Source: Lagopus muta (taxonomy: Eukaryota; Chordata; Aves; Galliformes; Phasianidae). Taken from it: DNA of 64,000 nt. Under the pieces are notes generated by a model, which was not told the origin of the DNA, made no database searches, and saw only the letters and a list, made by a program, of their open reading frames with translations. Shown in pieces: positions 46,501 to 59,200 of this stretch. Made by a program: the position numbers and the translations under genes. The stretch spans positions 17,373,077-17,437,076 of the forward strand of contig NC_064438.1 in assembly GCF_023343835.1 (NCBI RefSeq), in the 5' to 3' direction. Positions within the stretch are counted from its first letter, which is position 1. Every line of letters starts with the position of its first letter.

Positions 46501-49359
46501 ATCAATTACCATAGAGACACTCTTCAAAGGAAAGCTTGCACTGCCCAGGGTAGGGAACCTATTAAGGAATATGCTTCTCATTCCTGCTAGGAGATAATAA
46601 ACCTTCTGATGTCAAACAATTATTTGTGGGTCAGACACATACGATCCCGCTGGGGCTTAAGCCTTTCATTTGCCATCCAGTATGAAATGCGTTGCAATTA
46701 GGAAATGAGCTAGATCTTTCTATAACAGTGTGTACATCAATGTGAATATAACAGCCACAAACAAACCCCCATGTATTTATTTGTGACCATTTACTGTTGC
46801 TACTAAAGCTGTGTGCTAGGCAGGGTGGACCAGCCCAGGTATTGGTCTGCTCTGGAAAAACACAAGCAGACATCCTCCATCTACTTTCACTGAGAGGTAT
46901 TGGAACAGTGAGCAGAATAAACCCCTGTAGGGGAAAGTGCAGAAAGGAACTTTCAAAAGTTCATGCTTTGACTCTTGGCCTCAGAATGAACTCTTTACCT
47001 GAGACAATGAATATAGTTATGTGTATGACACAACACTGATAAGCATCATAATAACACCAGTATCTGTCTTTTTCTTAATCATTAGAGCTTTAAACGAGTC
47101 ATTGCCCTACTGTGACATTTACTGGTTGTGATTACATCATTACTACTGTGTGATCCCACGGAAAGGTACAAAATAAACTAGAAACACAATGACCCACCTT
47201 GTGAACTATGCCTCTTTTTCAGACACAGCAAATCTGAACAAGAGTTCACCCTAGTCGTGCGTTAATTTACAGATGTTCAGTCAAAAACTTCCCCATGTTC
47301 CGTCTGATCTTTGTGCTGCTCGGGCAGCAGAGAGGTGACTGAGCAGAAGCAGCCTTTAAAAGCAAGGTTGGGTACGGGGGCCTCCCTGGCCTCCGCAGAG
47401 CTCCTGGTGTCATTGAAAGCTGCAGGATGAGCCGGGGCTGACCACAGGGAAGCTGGGGGCAAGTGATGAGAACATTCTCGTTCTGCAGCTGCTCGGGGCT
47501 CCCCTGCAGCTGTCCTGGTCCAGAGGGAGAGATGTGCTTTGGGAGAGTCAGGCCAGGAGGGAGATACCCGTAGCACTGTCTCCAATATGTACCCTGTTAG
47601 GTCGTGCTTGCTCTTATATTTTAAATACGTGACACAAATCCTTTAAAATCTGTTTTCTCAAGAGCTGCTAAATGCTGACATCTGAAGTAAATAGCTGTTG
47701 ATTTTTTCTCACTTGTCTTTTTTTGAGTAATTATGTTATTGTATATGAAAGCGAGTGTTTTATGCATACCAAGAAAGAATAAAGGAGACCTTTGATGAAT
47801 ACAGTGAGCAGCATGTAAATGTGATGGAGGAATGCAGAGGCAAATGAATGACCTTTCTGAAACAGAATTTCACTACTATTTTTGCCCACATTAAATTTAG
47901 TTAATGTGTTTACTTCTTCCTGCTGCGTATGTTATAGCTGAATCCTCAGTGCTTCCTTTTCCTAATAAAATGCACCTTGTCCAAAGTATTTGCAGTGTTC
48001 CTCAAATGGGCTTCTGTGGTCCAGCCAATGAACCAACCGTTTGCTTGCATGAAGCAAAACATTTCCTTTTCCCAGAGCTCTCCCAGAATGCTTTGAATGT
48101 CAGCATTTCATCAGGGCATGCTTGTGTGAATTTTATATTATGCTGAGATAGATGCTCATCAGTCAGTTCCTCCAGCCCCTAAAAATTTAAGTTAAATGAA
48201 AGCAAAAAACCCACAACCATTATTTTTATTACTCATTATTTATTACAGATTCCATGACTCTATGAGAACAGTGGAAAATAAATAACTTGTTGTTTCTTGG
48301 TGCTGATCCTCACAGAGAAGGCCATACAGGCTGTTTCCACCTGACAGCTGAAATTAATGAAGTCAAGAGTGTGTGAACAAAACCTCCATGAATTCCTAAA
48401 CCTGAGCTTTCATATCAAGCTGCCTCCTCTTGGGTGCTGATCTCTGCTTACAAGGTGATCTCTGGCTCATTATTCTAAAGTTTCTGAGGTGTAGGTCAAA
48501 AGAATTGTGGAGAGGATTATTATTGGCTTTGTATTTAGTTGGGGGCAAGCTACCAGGGTAGACGTGAAAGCAGGCTGCTAGATAAAAAATAATGTGGATC
48601 AAAAGGGAAGAATTTCTTTTTGGGTAAATGGCAGTTTACACAACGAGAAAACTGCAAACTGTGAAAGCCAGAATAGAGAGCCAAGGCAGGTTACCCATCT
48701 CAGAATTACTATGGGCAGATGCTTCTCTTTACAGTTGGCTTGCAGTCCTGTGGGCTTTTTGTTTGTTTGTTTTCCAGGAGTATAGAGGATGAATAAAGTC
48801 AGAACTGAAAAAATGAACTTAAACTCTGAAGTGCAAAATAGCAAGCTAATTCTGAAATGAACTTGTCATCCATAGGACCACAGCACAAGAGACTTCCTCG
48901 ATCATTCTGTTGTTAAATGATGTGACTCACACAGGCCTTGAGCCTCCCATCTACAGAAAACCTGTCCCTTCTCTGTTCTGTGCCACTGTAGTGCAGAGAG
49001 GGCAAGATGGATGAGGGAACAAAAGAGGTATCTGTTAATATTATTTTGTGTCTGCTGAATTATTCACTTTTACAAGTCTAATTGCCAAATCATTTTCTCA
49101 GAACACTACATAGGAAAAACATTGATCATTTGGATTGTGCTCAGGCATAAATGCTTTAGAAGCATACAACTAAGTCAGTTTTAAATCTCAGTGTTACTTA
49201 CCCATGGTGCAGAAATGCCTGGGTATGAATTATGAGGCCAGTCACACAGGAAAATAGGAAATGCCAAATATTCTAAAGGGGTAAGTTCTGGGTTTTTCTC
49301 TTTGATGTGAGTGCCAGTACCAATCCTAGATTCGTGTTAGGAAGTGCTGGCTACTGCTT

Positions 49360-49727
49360 TGTCATGGTTTTGGCTGGGATAATTTTCTTTGTAGAGGTTT
49401 GTATGATGCTGTAGTTTGGAGTACTGATGAAAATAGTGTTGATAGCACAATGATATTTCAGTCATTACAGGGCAGTGCTTATGAAACCAACGACTTTCCT
49501 ACTTTCCCAGGGTTGTCTAAACATTGGTCTGCTGATAGGAAGTAGTGAGTGAATTCCTTGTTTTGTTTTGCTCATTCATGCAGCTTTAGCTTTACCTCCC
49601 AAACTGTATTTATCCCAACATGCAAGTTCCTGCACTTTTACCTTTCCAGTTATCTGCCCCATCCCACCCGGGGAGAGTAAGCAAGAGGCTGTGTGGTGCT
49701 GAGCTGCTGCTGGATAAAACCACAACA
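49360..49727 (+). mobile_element. Solo LTR of avian ERVL-like endogenous retrovirus
   Basis: 368 bp starting TGTCATGGTTTTGGCTGGGAT and ending GATAAAACCACAACA, the TG...CA ends of a common bird LTR family. Internal family blocks are present: GTGAGTGAATTCCTTGTTTTG, a CATCCCACCCGGGGAGAGTAAGC block, and GGCTGTGTGGTGCTGAGCTGC. Flanks TGCTT and AGCTT agree at four of five bases, consistent with a decayed 5-bp target duplication. No internal viral genes are present, so it is a solo LTR left by recombination. Its coding potential is nil. Confidence 0.85.
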
Positions 49728-52149
49728 AGCTTGTATGAGCAACCAGCTGAGCAATTCATTGAAGGTTCATTCATGAGAGTCATTACTTGTTTGTGGGCAA
49801 TTTACAAATTCACATTTGTCACTGTCATGGCAAATCCAACCATCCCAAGCTAAGAGGTGATTTCTTTAGGCTCTAGAAAGCAAAGTAACCCAATTAAAAA
49901 ATACCAGATACACTTGTGAAAGGTTTATCAGCTCATGTTTCCCCTTAACCTGAGACCAGCACGCTGGCTGTTTTCCAACACTTCCAGTGCACAGCCACAG
50001 ATTTCAGCTACTGTATCTCTCAATAGCTTTGCTCAGTCTGCCATTTCCCACTTCATGCTGCTGTATAATCCTATTCAATCACAGTACAAACAATGGGGTC
50101 ATGAGGGATGATGGGGACGAGCAATGCCTCACAGGGGGAAAGAGAAATGATGGGCATCCTCTTTATTTCACTGACACAGAGATCCTGTGCTGGTTGGTTC
50201 CCCATACATTAAAGAGATGTTACAGGATAGTGATTACAGGGAACACTAAGCTGGTTTTGCTTTGAAATATGTAAAGGTGGTGTTCAGGTAATGTTTTTGA
50301 CTGCTAGCCCTTTTGATGTCTGCAGGCTTTACACTTACACATCTGGAAGCCTGCACACCTAGCTATAAACAGGCATTGCAGCCCTGTTTCACAGCTGGCT
50401 TTACAAAAGAGCAGCAGGACGCACACTGCTTACAAATGCCAATCTTTTCTTTTCTCTGAGCTACCTTGAAATTGTATGTTGTTAGCTCATGACTTGCTTT
50501 GGTGACTGTTTATTCATTTTCCTTTATTCACCTTCAAAGAACACACCACCTGTCACTGCACTTTGCCATATTGCCAAGGGCAGACAGCCAGGCTTGAGTG
50601 GCATCTGCTAGTGGGAGCACAGCTCAAGACCCTCTGAGCAGTGAGGGAAGGCTTTGCTGCAGTGCTAAATGCCCTGTGAGAGAGGGGACACCCACACACC
50701 ACGGGAGCCAGCTGGGTACGAGCCTCACTGATTGCACTGTTTAATTGTACTTAATAACCTTCTACATAGACATTCAGCTTCAGTGCATATGAGACTCAAA
50801 AAGTCATTCTTATTCAAAAAACTGTTTATGATTTATGGAAACCTTCCTAATGTCACAGCTCAAAACCAGTGAGCTCTTACCCATAAATGACACCATCACT
50901 GCTTTTGCACAGATTTGGCAAAAATACCACACAAGATGCTGTCAGATTTGGAGAGCTGGCCATGACTTGCCAAGTAAGCGCTTCATTGGACACCTTCCTA
51001 GTGCCAGCTGCCTACCTCATGAATAAGCATGTTTTAGTCTATGAGATTGCAATGTTAAACACAAGATTTTTTCTGTTTAGGACATAACAAGGCCAAGGAC
51101 TTTCCAAAATCATGATTTCCTCTCCTTCCTTTCAAGCTGTAAGGGATTGCACGTATCCAGAACCACGGTGTTTGCCTTCATTCAAGTAGTATGTTACAAT
51201 TCATAGAGTATGTCAGGATGGAAATGGAAAGAAGGAACAACAGATGGACACATACAAAAATTAAAATATTATTTGGACAGCTTGAAGAACTGGCAAAATG
51301 TATAGTAACAATTCATCAGTTCTTCTGTCTGAAGTGGTTGGTTTGATAAAAAAAAAAAGCCATCTGAGCAATGCTTTCATTATGTAAGTGCCCACCCATT
51401 GCTTTTGTTTTTGATAAAACATAAACAAAGGAATCTCCAGTGTTACTTCCTAATATGTGAGAAGTGTTCTAATGGACAACGAGAAAATACTGTATCCTAG
51501 GCAAAACACATTTTCAAGCAGGCAGTTCCCATCCATGCACACCAGTTTTTCCCTCTTCTCCCCAAGAACACATTCCTGCTGAACTGTAGTGAAATCGCTT
51601 TTATTTTCAGCGGGCACTGCCAGTTTACTGCCTGTACCGTGACACGGCATTCCTCCTGCTTTGTTTTGGCTGCTCCTTTTCTGAGCTGACATTTAGCAAC
51701 ATAGCATTAATGCCTGCATAATACTAGGCTTCTTGTCAAGCTAGCTGAAGTTGCAGATTTTGGGCTAAAACATGAGTGGGGCACAGGCTAACCCTAGAAG
51801 GAAATTCTCCTCTTCCTTTGGGGTGTACAGCTTGTTTTGTCACAAGGGTTGACTTCATGCTGTTGAAGTTTTGGGCACAGCTGAGCCTGAGCAGCCTCAG
51901 CCTCATAGTGCTTGGGGATTGTTAATTTGCTAGCACAGCTGGGCCTTGTTAGGACTGACCAAGCCATGATAGCTACCTCAAAATCCTTGGCTTGGCTCAT
52001 TCAGATGAGGTTGTCTCTGTGTGTTCCTCACTGCAAGCTTAGATGGTTGTAGATGTCACCTCCCTGTGCAGGATGCAGCGACAGGAATGGGATGAAGGGT
52101 GTAGGCTGTGCAATGAAGGAATAAGCTGCAGTTGAAGGTAGGGAGAAGG

Positions 52150-52226
52150 ATTTGGGTTGGGTTTGGGAGCTGGACTTGGTGATCCTCATGAGTCCTTTCC
52201 AACTCAAGATATTCTGTGATTCTGTG
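52150..52226 (+). mobile_element. CR1 LINE 3' end
   Basis: GAGCTGGACTTGGTGATCCTCATGAGTCCTTTCCAACTC, then a terminal ATTCTGTGATTCTGTG. This is the CR1 3' terminus with its characteristic octamer-like tail. Only the last part is recognisable; the upstream border is uncertain (about 52090-52150). Confidence 0.85.
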
Positions 52227-52760
52227 AAACGTTTCTAGTCATTTTGGTAGACCTGAATCAGAGCTGCAGCATGAGATGTAAGTTATACAAGTGTAAAGTA
52301 TAATATTGTATAGTTCTATAGTACTTGGTTAAGATGAGTACATTTTTAACTAGCAGCAAATGCTCTTTTAAAGCCATCTCAGTGAAAAATTTTTCACAAC
52401 AAACAACCAACTGTCCCAGAGGAGCCACTTTTGCTAATAGAAATGTAAGGGTGTTAGCTGGATAGGTGAGCTAAATAGTGAATGTTTGTTCTCTACTTAG
52501 TGAATGTCTGCCATAGCCCTGCTAAGTAGCCAGAAACAAATTACGTGTGAAACTCAGCATCCCTCTCCTTTTCTCTTGTGATTGTTATTTGCTTATGCAG
52601 CTCATATCCTTAATTTAATTATCAGGAATATGCTTATTTTACAAATTATAACCTTGTAATCTCCTTAGCAGTGAAAAAAGGAAAACTTGTATCACAAGCT
52701 ATTCTTTGTTGCACATCACTTTACTACCAAAACTGCTGTGGACTTCTACTTATTAAAAAA

Positions 52761-53245
52761 GATTGGAAAGGCTGCTAAGATCATCCAGTCTGACTGCTAG
52801 CCCATGCCTTCAACCTCTCTGTACCACGTCAGTCTGTTTAATAGCTACCCTATTCTTGAATCTCCTAGCCAGTGACTCCACCATCCCCATGGGCAGCCCG
52901 TTCCAGTGCGTCACCACTTTTTCTGAGAGGAAATTCTTCCTCTTAACCAGCCTGAACCAACTTGAGGCCGTTTCCTTTCATCCTATCACAATTACCTGGA
53001 AGAAGAGGCTGATCCCCACTTTGTTAGAACCTCCTTTCAGAACAGTATAGGTAGTTAAAAGGACTCCCCTGAGCCTCCTCTTTTTTTCTCCTATTCAATC
53101 CCAGGTACCTCAGCTGCTCCCCATCAGACTTGTGCTCCAGAACCTTTGCATCTTCATTGCCCTTCTCTGGACATGCCATGGGGCCTTGATGTCCTTCTGG
53201 TAATGAGGGACCCAAAACAGAACACAGCACTCAAGGTCTGGATGT
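52761..53245 (-). mobile_element. CR1 LINE fragment
   Basis: Antisense on the plus strand: GATTGGAAAGGCTGCTAAGATCATCCAGTC, CCACCATCCCCATGGGCAGCCCGTTCCAGTG, CCTCTTAACCAGCCTGAACC, CCTCTTTTTTTCTCC, TGGACATGCCATGGGGCC, CAGAACACAGCACTCAAGGTCTGG. About 485 bp of the 3' region, better preserved than the other fragments. The 95-codon plus-strand frame across it is an artefact of the repeat. Its 3' end faces the CR1 3' end at 52226 in convergent orientation. Confidence 0.9.
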
Positions 53246-56200
53246 GTATTTATGATTGTCAGTTCATGCCATTTTCCTTTAATCAGGAATATATTCTTTA
53301 TCACTCTGCCAACATCAAGGCATGTTTTTGTGCATGGTCACATGCAAAGACAGTCCTGTTAGTACAGCAGCTTGTATGATCAGTGCCTGGCCATGTCCCT
53401 GGGAGTTCAGTAGACATTTGCAGAGCTGGTGAGGCTTTCAGCAGAACCAAAGGACTGTGTGTTTGATCGTATGTATAGAACCAGAATAAATTGTCAAGCA
53501 GATGCGTATTTGCTCCTGTTTTTTTTTTCTTAGTTAATTTTGGAGAGTGTAAAATATGAACAAATGCATATTTATACTGTCTTCTTCCAAAACTCCAGGA
53601 AAGGAACCTGAGATTTATGTTGCCATAAGGAGGGAAAAGGAACATTTCTGACCTGATGCTATGGGACTCTGGAGGTGGATGGCTAGGGCAACCCACGCAA
53701 ACATCTTTCTCATTAAATGCACGTGTGTTCCTTGCTTGTGCTTTAGTTGCTTTTCTGTAAGAGTCACAGGGTGATTACAGCAGAGTATTTTTGTGAGTAT
53801 TCATCTAAAATTTAGTGTGGTTCATTCAGTGACTGCATAGATAGCCTTATTTCTTTTCTGTGGTTGTTCTGCAGAGAAGAACAAGAGCAATTGTTTAAGT
53901 AATGAGCTTTAAACTAATAGCATAGTTTACCCGTTCTGCAAGGTCACTCATTCATACTCACCTGACTTGAAAGCAGAAAGAACCAGGAGAGCCTGGTCAA
54001 GATCCACAGAGCCTTTTGTTGATTTTTCAGCCTTTATTCACAAAATAATTCAATAGATTTTTTTTTGTCTCAATTTTGCTGACTGCATGTGACTTTGTAG
54101 GTTGAGGCTTACAGGGTCGTGAGAAGTCATAATGATAATTTACTAAGCATATATAAGTATGCTTAGAAGGACAGTGTTTATAAGCATGATACTTACAGTC
54201 AGATTTCCAGTGTGAACATAGCCATAGTGATTTTTATTTGGTCGTATAAATTGAAAAAGCCCTAGACAGAAATTGAATGCCTTCATTTTTAACCTCTGAA
54301 GGTATTCTGAATGATTTTCAACACATGAAGTGTTATGGCTGCATTTATTCTTTTTGCCCACATTTTGGACTAGGATGTATTCCAAAACCACAAAATTTAC
54401 TGAAGAAGCTTTAGTTTGGTGTGACCTAAGGGGCAATCTTACAAAATGCATGACTCCATGAATTCACATTCTTTGTTACTTATATCCCCTCCAGGAGCTA
54501 TCTGATGAACTGTGAAATAAAATGGTATTATATGGCTATACCTGTTCTATAACTGAAATTTTAATGTATATTTTAAAATGGAAAGAATAAACAAGAATTA
54601 AAGTAAGCACCTATCTCTTATGTGACTAATATTTTTAGAATAGACATTTGAAGAAATGCAAATCTCCTGATCTTTGAGATCAAAGATTTTGAATTTCTTT
54701 CTGTGTAATTTCGTATGTTTCAGACTACAAATCTGGCTTCAACAGTATTTCTGCATTCAAGCTCTTTAAAATAAAACTGCTGTTTAACACAAGAGGTGGA
54801 GACGAACATCTATGTAGATATTTTTCTTTCTAGAAGATACTTTGATTATTCTTTAGAAGCATAGCTTCTTTGCATGGCGTGAGATTGTCATAGCTGTAAC
54901 TTAGATGGTCCCATAAATTCATAAGTGTTCTTCCTTGATCATCCCAAGCTTGTTAAAAAACTCTGTGCTGAACTGCCCATGCTGTGATTGCCAAAACAGA
55001 TATGACCCAGTGAATCACATCTGATAACGTATCAGCAAGCACAAAGGACCTGTTTTTTTATACTTCTGGGTGATAAACAAACCCTTGATGGCCCAATTCT
55101 GCTCTCATTACAGACTGCGGCAGGAACACCATGCTCTTCAGAGGAAAGTGTGTGCTGAACTTTTCACCTCTGTGGCTGTGGAAGCTGGTTCAGCTCCCTC
55201 TGACACGCTGGGGCATTCGGAAGGAAGGTGGTCAGGAGTGAGGGAGGTGAGATGTACAGGAAGAAATAAAGCGTGGGTGAGTAAGAAAGTCTGTGATCAC
55301 CTAGAAAGGGACTTGGACTTCATGCAGAAGATGAAAACCATAGGCAGTAAGAAAATACACGTGCCCTGGCTGGGGCATATCAGGTAGTCCATGCACAATG
55401 GCATTAACATAACAAAAAATTCAGGGAAGACAAAAAGCAGAGAAGATGACAGAGAACTGGAGGACAACCAGAGGTAATGCAACAAAGAAATCAATGGGGA
55501 GCAGAAAATTAAGCAAGAGTTTGAGGTGAAATGGCAAAACCAGAGGGAAAGGTGTCAGAGCCCTTTGCAGGATGGGAGGAGGAGGCTGGGCACAGACAGT
55601 GTCACTGGGGACAGGCAGTGTCAGTCACCTGGCCTGCTACAGGAATGCCAGAAATAAGGAAAAGAGCAACATAGGTCATTTTCCTCGGGGCTGTGGCAAA
55701 GCTGCAATGAACTGCAGTTGATGTTATGGCTGTGCTTCCTTGAGACTTGATGTGGGCCGCACCTGCATACCCGCACGGGCAGTGCCATTCCTGGAGCTAA
55801 CTCTGTGGGCAGCCCCAGGTCATCGCCCTGGTGTAACAGTGTGCAGCGCTCCAGCATCAGAGCCATTATCTGAAAGAAGTGCCAGCCAGGAGACAGAGCG
55901 CAGGCAAGATGCCAAGCCCAAGTTGCATCAGTTAATGTGTAACTCGTCATGCGCCAGCTCCTGCCTGCAGCAGCACCGGGCGCTCGGTGGCAGGAATTGG
56001 AGCAGGATCTGGCATGGGAGGAGAGTGACGGAGCGCTGCACCCCACAGGTAATGTAAAGGCATGGAGAGGGAGGGAAGAGTAGGTGTGCAAGCCCAGCAA
56101 AGTGTGGCCCTCACACTGGAGGGTGCCCAGCTGGAGAGACCTGATTAGTCTTACCAGGCTGGGAGATGGACAGCAGATGCAGTGGGGCTGGGAATCAGCA

Positions 56201-59200
56201 TGGATGTGGGCATGGGCAATGTGGCCAGCAGGGGCAGGCTCCTGGGGAGGCTGCTTGCCCTGCTGTACTGCTGCGGTGTGAGCTGGTGCGAGGTGGTGAC
56301 TACTCTGGGAAAGGGCTCTGGGCATGTGGATCATATTCTAGAAGAGGTTTGTCTGACAAAAGGTCCAAGACTTCATGCATGTCTGAGTAACCAAGCTTGC
56401 AGAGTTGCTTTAATGAGGTTCCCAGGAGGTTGGGGTGGCTGGTGCCTAAGGGGTGCTGGTCCCACAGGTGTTACTCCCTTCCTTCCCACAAGCACCCTAA
56501 TTCCCAGTGACATTAAACAGCTGTACTGGCCCCAGCTAACATTACAAACACTTCTTGAAGGCACTGGAGGCAAACAGATGTAGCTGTGGAGATAATGAGA
56601 AAGGATGTAAATAGAAACCTCACCAGAAACCATGGAGTTTTACCAAGTGGCTTTGACACTTACCAAATACCTTTAAGCTGATAAAGATCTGATTTGTACT
56701 TCAGAGGTAACCTGATTAGCAACCAGTTTGAATCTGGAATATGTAAATTGGTACAAACATCACTAAATCACTTTCTTTAACTTATATGAAGTAGTGTGAA
56801 TGAAAGACAGCAAAGGTCAACACAGCCTGGGGAGTCAGAAAGAGTGAGTGTTCCTCTATATACCCACAGTAAAATTGTATGATTAGCAATAACATGTAAT
56901 TGTATATGCACGCATGCAATGACACTAGGAGGTTCCCAAAGTCAAACCAGCACTCAGTTTAAGAAAAACTGAAAAAAACTTGTACATTCAACTGAAGTGT
57001 GGTTGTGCAGCATGCTTTTAGCTAGGAGACCTGCCCAGCACAAACCAGTTGCTGATCAAGTGCCCATATCTAGTTTTATTTTCTTCAACTGGAAGGTGAA
57101 TGGTTTACTGATTACATGCCCTTGAGGAAATACCTGCTTGTTTTCTCACAAGCTTTCCATAACTGTCACAAGTTCAGTACTTTTGTTTTTCACAAGTATC
57201 AATTATTTTCTGACAATACTAAGAGATGTATTTTGAACATCATTTAATGGTATCTTGGGAACTGGGAGTAGAAGCATTAGTATTGGTGTCAAAAAGGTGC
57301 AGTAATATGAGCTGCCTGCATTGAAACATTCATAGCAAGATGTTTGCTAGTGCTAGACATTTCCCAGGGCACCACACAGATGCAGCTGGATTCAGCTCTG
57401 AGTGCTTACCATTCTTGAACTGCTTTGTGGTGTCCTGTTGGGCATCCCAGAAGGAAGGCCCAGACCATTTCTTGCTCCTCACTGCTGGCATTGCAGGTAA
57501 GCTGGTGGCAGAGGTGACACTAACATCTTCAGTGTGACACTAAAATGTTCTTTTCTTAAAAACATTAAAAGGGAAAAAAATCAATCTGCTCGATAGACAT
57601 TGCAAACAATCATTTTAACATACAGTGCGATTTATGATATTAGAAGCTGTCATTGTTTTACATCAAGTGATTATTGAGCCTTAAGTCACTTTCTGCAGTT
57701 GCTTCTTGGCATGATATTTATCTGCTGGGTTTTGTTTTGTTTTTAAGCAAACAAATTTAAAAACAGGGGAGGGTACTATTTCTTGCTTGGGGTCTGTAAA
57801 TTGTGGCTGGTGTGCAGGAAACTGGAATTGTGCTGTGCTTCCCTTTTATATGCTGTATTACCTGAAAGCAGTGAGCTATTGCAGTCCCTCACAACCCCAT
57901 CTGTATTTAGATCACTTGGTAGAAAAGAACAATAATTTGTCATATGAAGGGAGCTGCAGTGCTTCAGGGAATGCCTTTTAACTCCCTTGCTGAAGTGCTC
58001 ACTAGTTTTTATTAAAAGCCTCTTCAGACCTTAACAGATTCTCTTTAATTGGTCACTTGCATGGCCGGTTAATACACCGCAGTGGAAACCAAGTGCTTAA
58101 GTGTGAACAACCGAAACTGGAACCATGAACTTGGTGACTGCTCTGAATGTTGTGGCTATTTATACACAAGGCAGTGTTTTGTCATGCTGATTTTTATTAG
58201 CACAGATTACATACAGGCAGCTCAGAAGATGCCACAGAGGAGTCAGGGCCATGTGGAAGGTGCCAGCCCATAAACAAGTGACAGGGCAGGGAGCCTGCTG
58301 CAGCCTTTCTGCAAGCATGCAGGGCACTGCACTGCCCTGGGACTGCTGCCAGGGGCCAGGCTGGCACAACTCCTCTTTGCCTGACAGGGCAGGCTGGGCC
58401 ATCACAAACAGGGCTAATCCTGCATCGGGGAAGATTTTCAGTTGTTCTGTGCAGGGAAATGTTTGTTGGAGGATGCCAGAGGCACCAGGAGTGCCTGGAG
58501 CACTGCAGAGCTCTCAGGGATTTCAGAAATGTTGCAACACGTGATGTATCAGGGCCCTTTTTGAGGCATCGAAGCTGATTACCAGCTTTGGTGCATTACT
58601 TTTATTACCTGCAAAGGCAATGGGAGGAAAGCTGGCTTAGCACAAGTGAATGCTAGAGGAGAGAGAACATTTCTCCAGCTCTCTCCATAACATCTTTTGC
58701 GGTAGGACTATACACGAGGTGCTGGTACTCCAGCAAAGCCATACTCTGAAATTTCACCTTTCTGGCAGCTAAGCCTTAGGATTTCTCTCTAAAACAATTT
58801 TGAATTCATAATTGGATGTCTCTCCAAGGCTGAAACAATGTTACGTCCAAAAGTGTAACTTTTGGTTAAAATTTGGGAAGACCAGTGGCAGTGATAAATT
58901 TACATCTGTTTACAAAAAGAAAAAAAAAAAAAAAAAACAACAAACCAAACAGTTAATTGTGGAAAAAAATGATCTCCTTACCTATTTATTCTGCTTCTAC
59001 TTATAGGAGCAGCTATACTTGTCTGGTTTTAAAAAAGCCACCTGTGTTACATTCATGAAGCCTGTATGACTTTAGAAAGAAATTGCTCTTGCTCAAAGTA
59101 GGGCCAGAAAACGAAGTGAAAAAATCTGTATCTTGGGGTCATGTAGCCCTTAGCAGAATGAAAACTCCCTTTGCCACCAAGGAGTGTGAGTTCAAACATG

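Noticed and set aside
52763-53050. 95-codon plus-strand frame
   Set aside because: It lies in the antisense of a CR1 3' region.
55621-56334. 237-codon minus-strand frame, the longest in the intergenic region
   Set aside because: His/Ser/Cys-rich composition without domains. GC-rich DNA and overlapping frames on the other strand point to chance.
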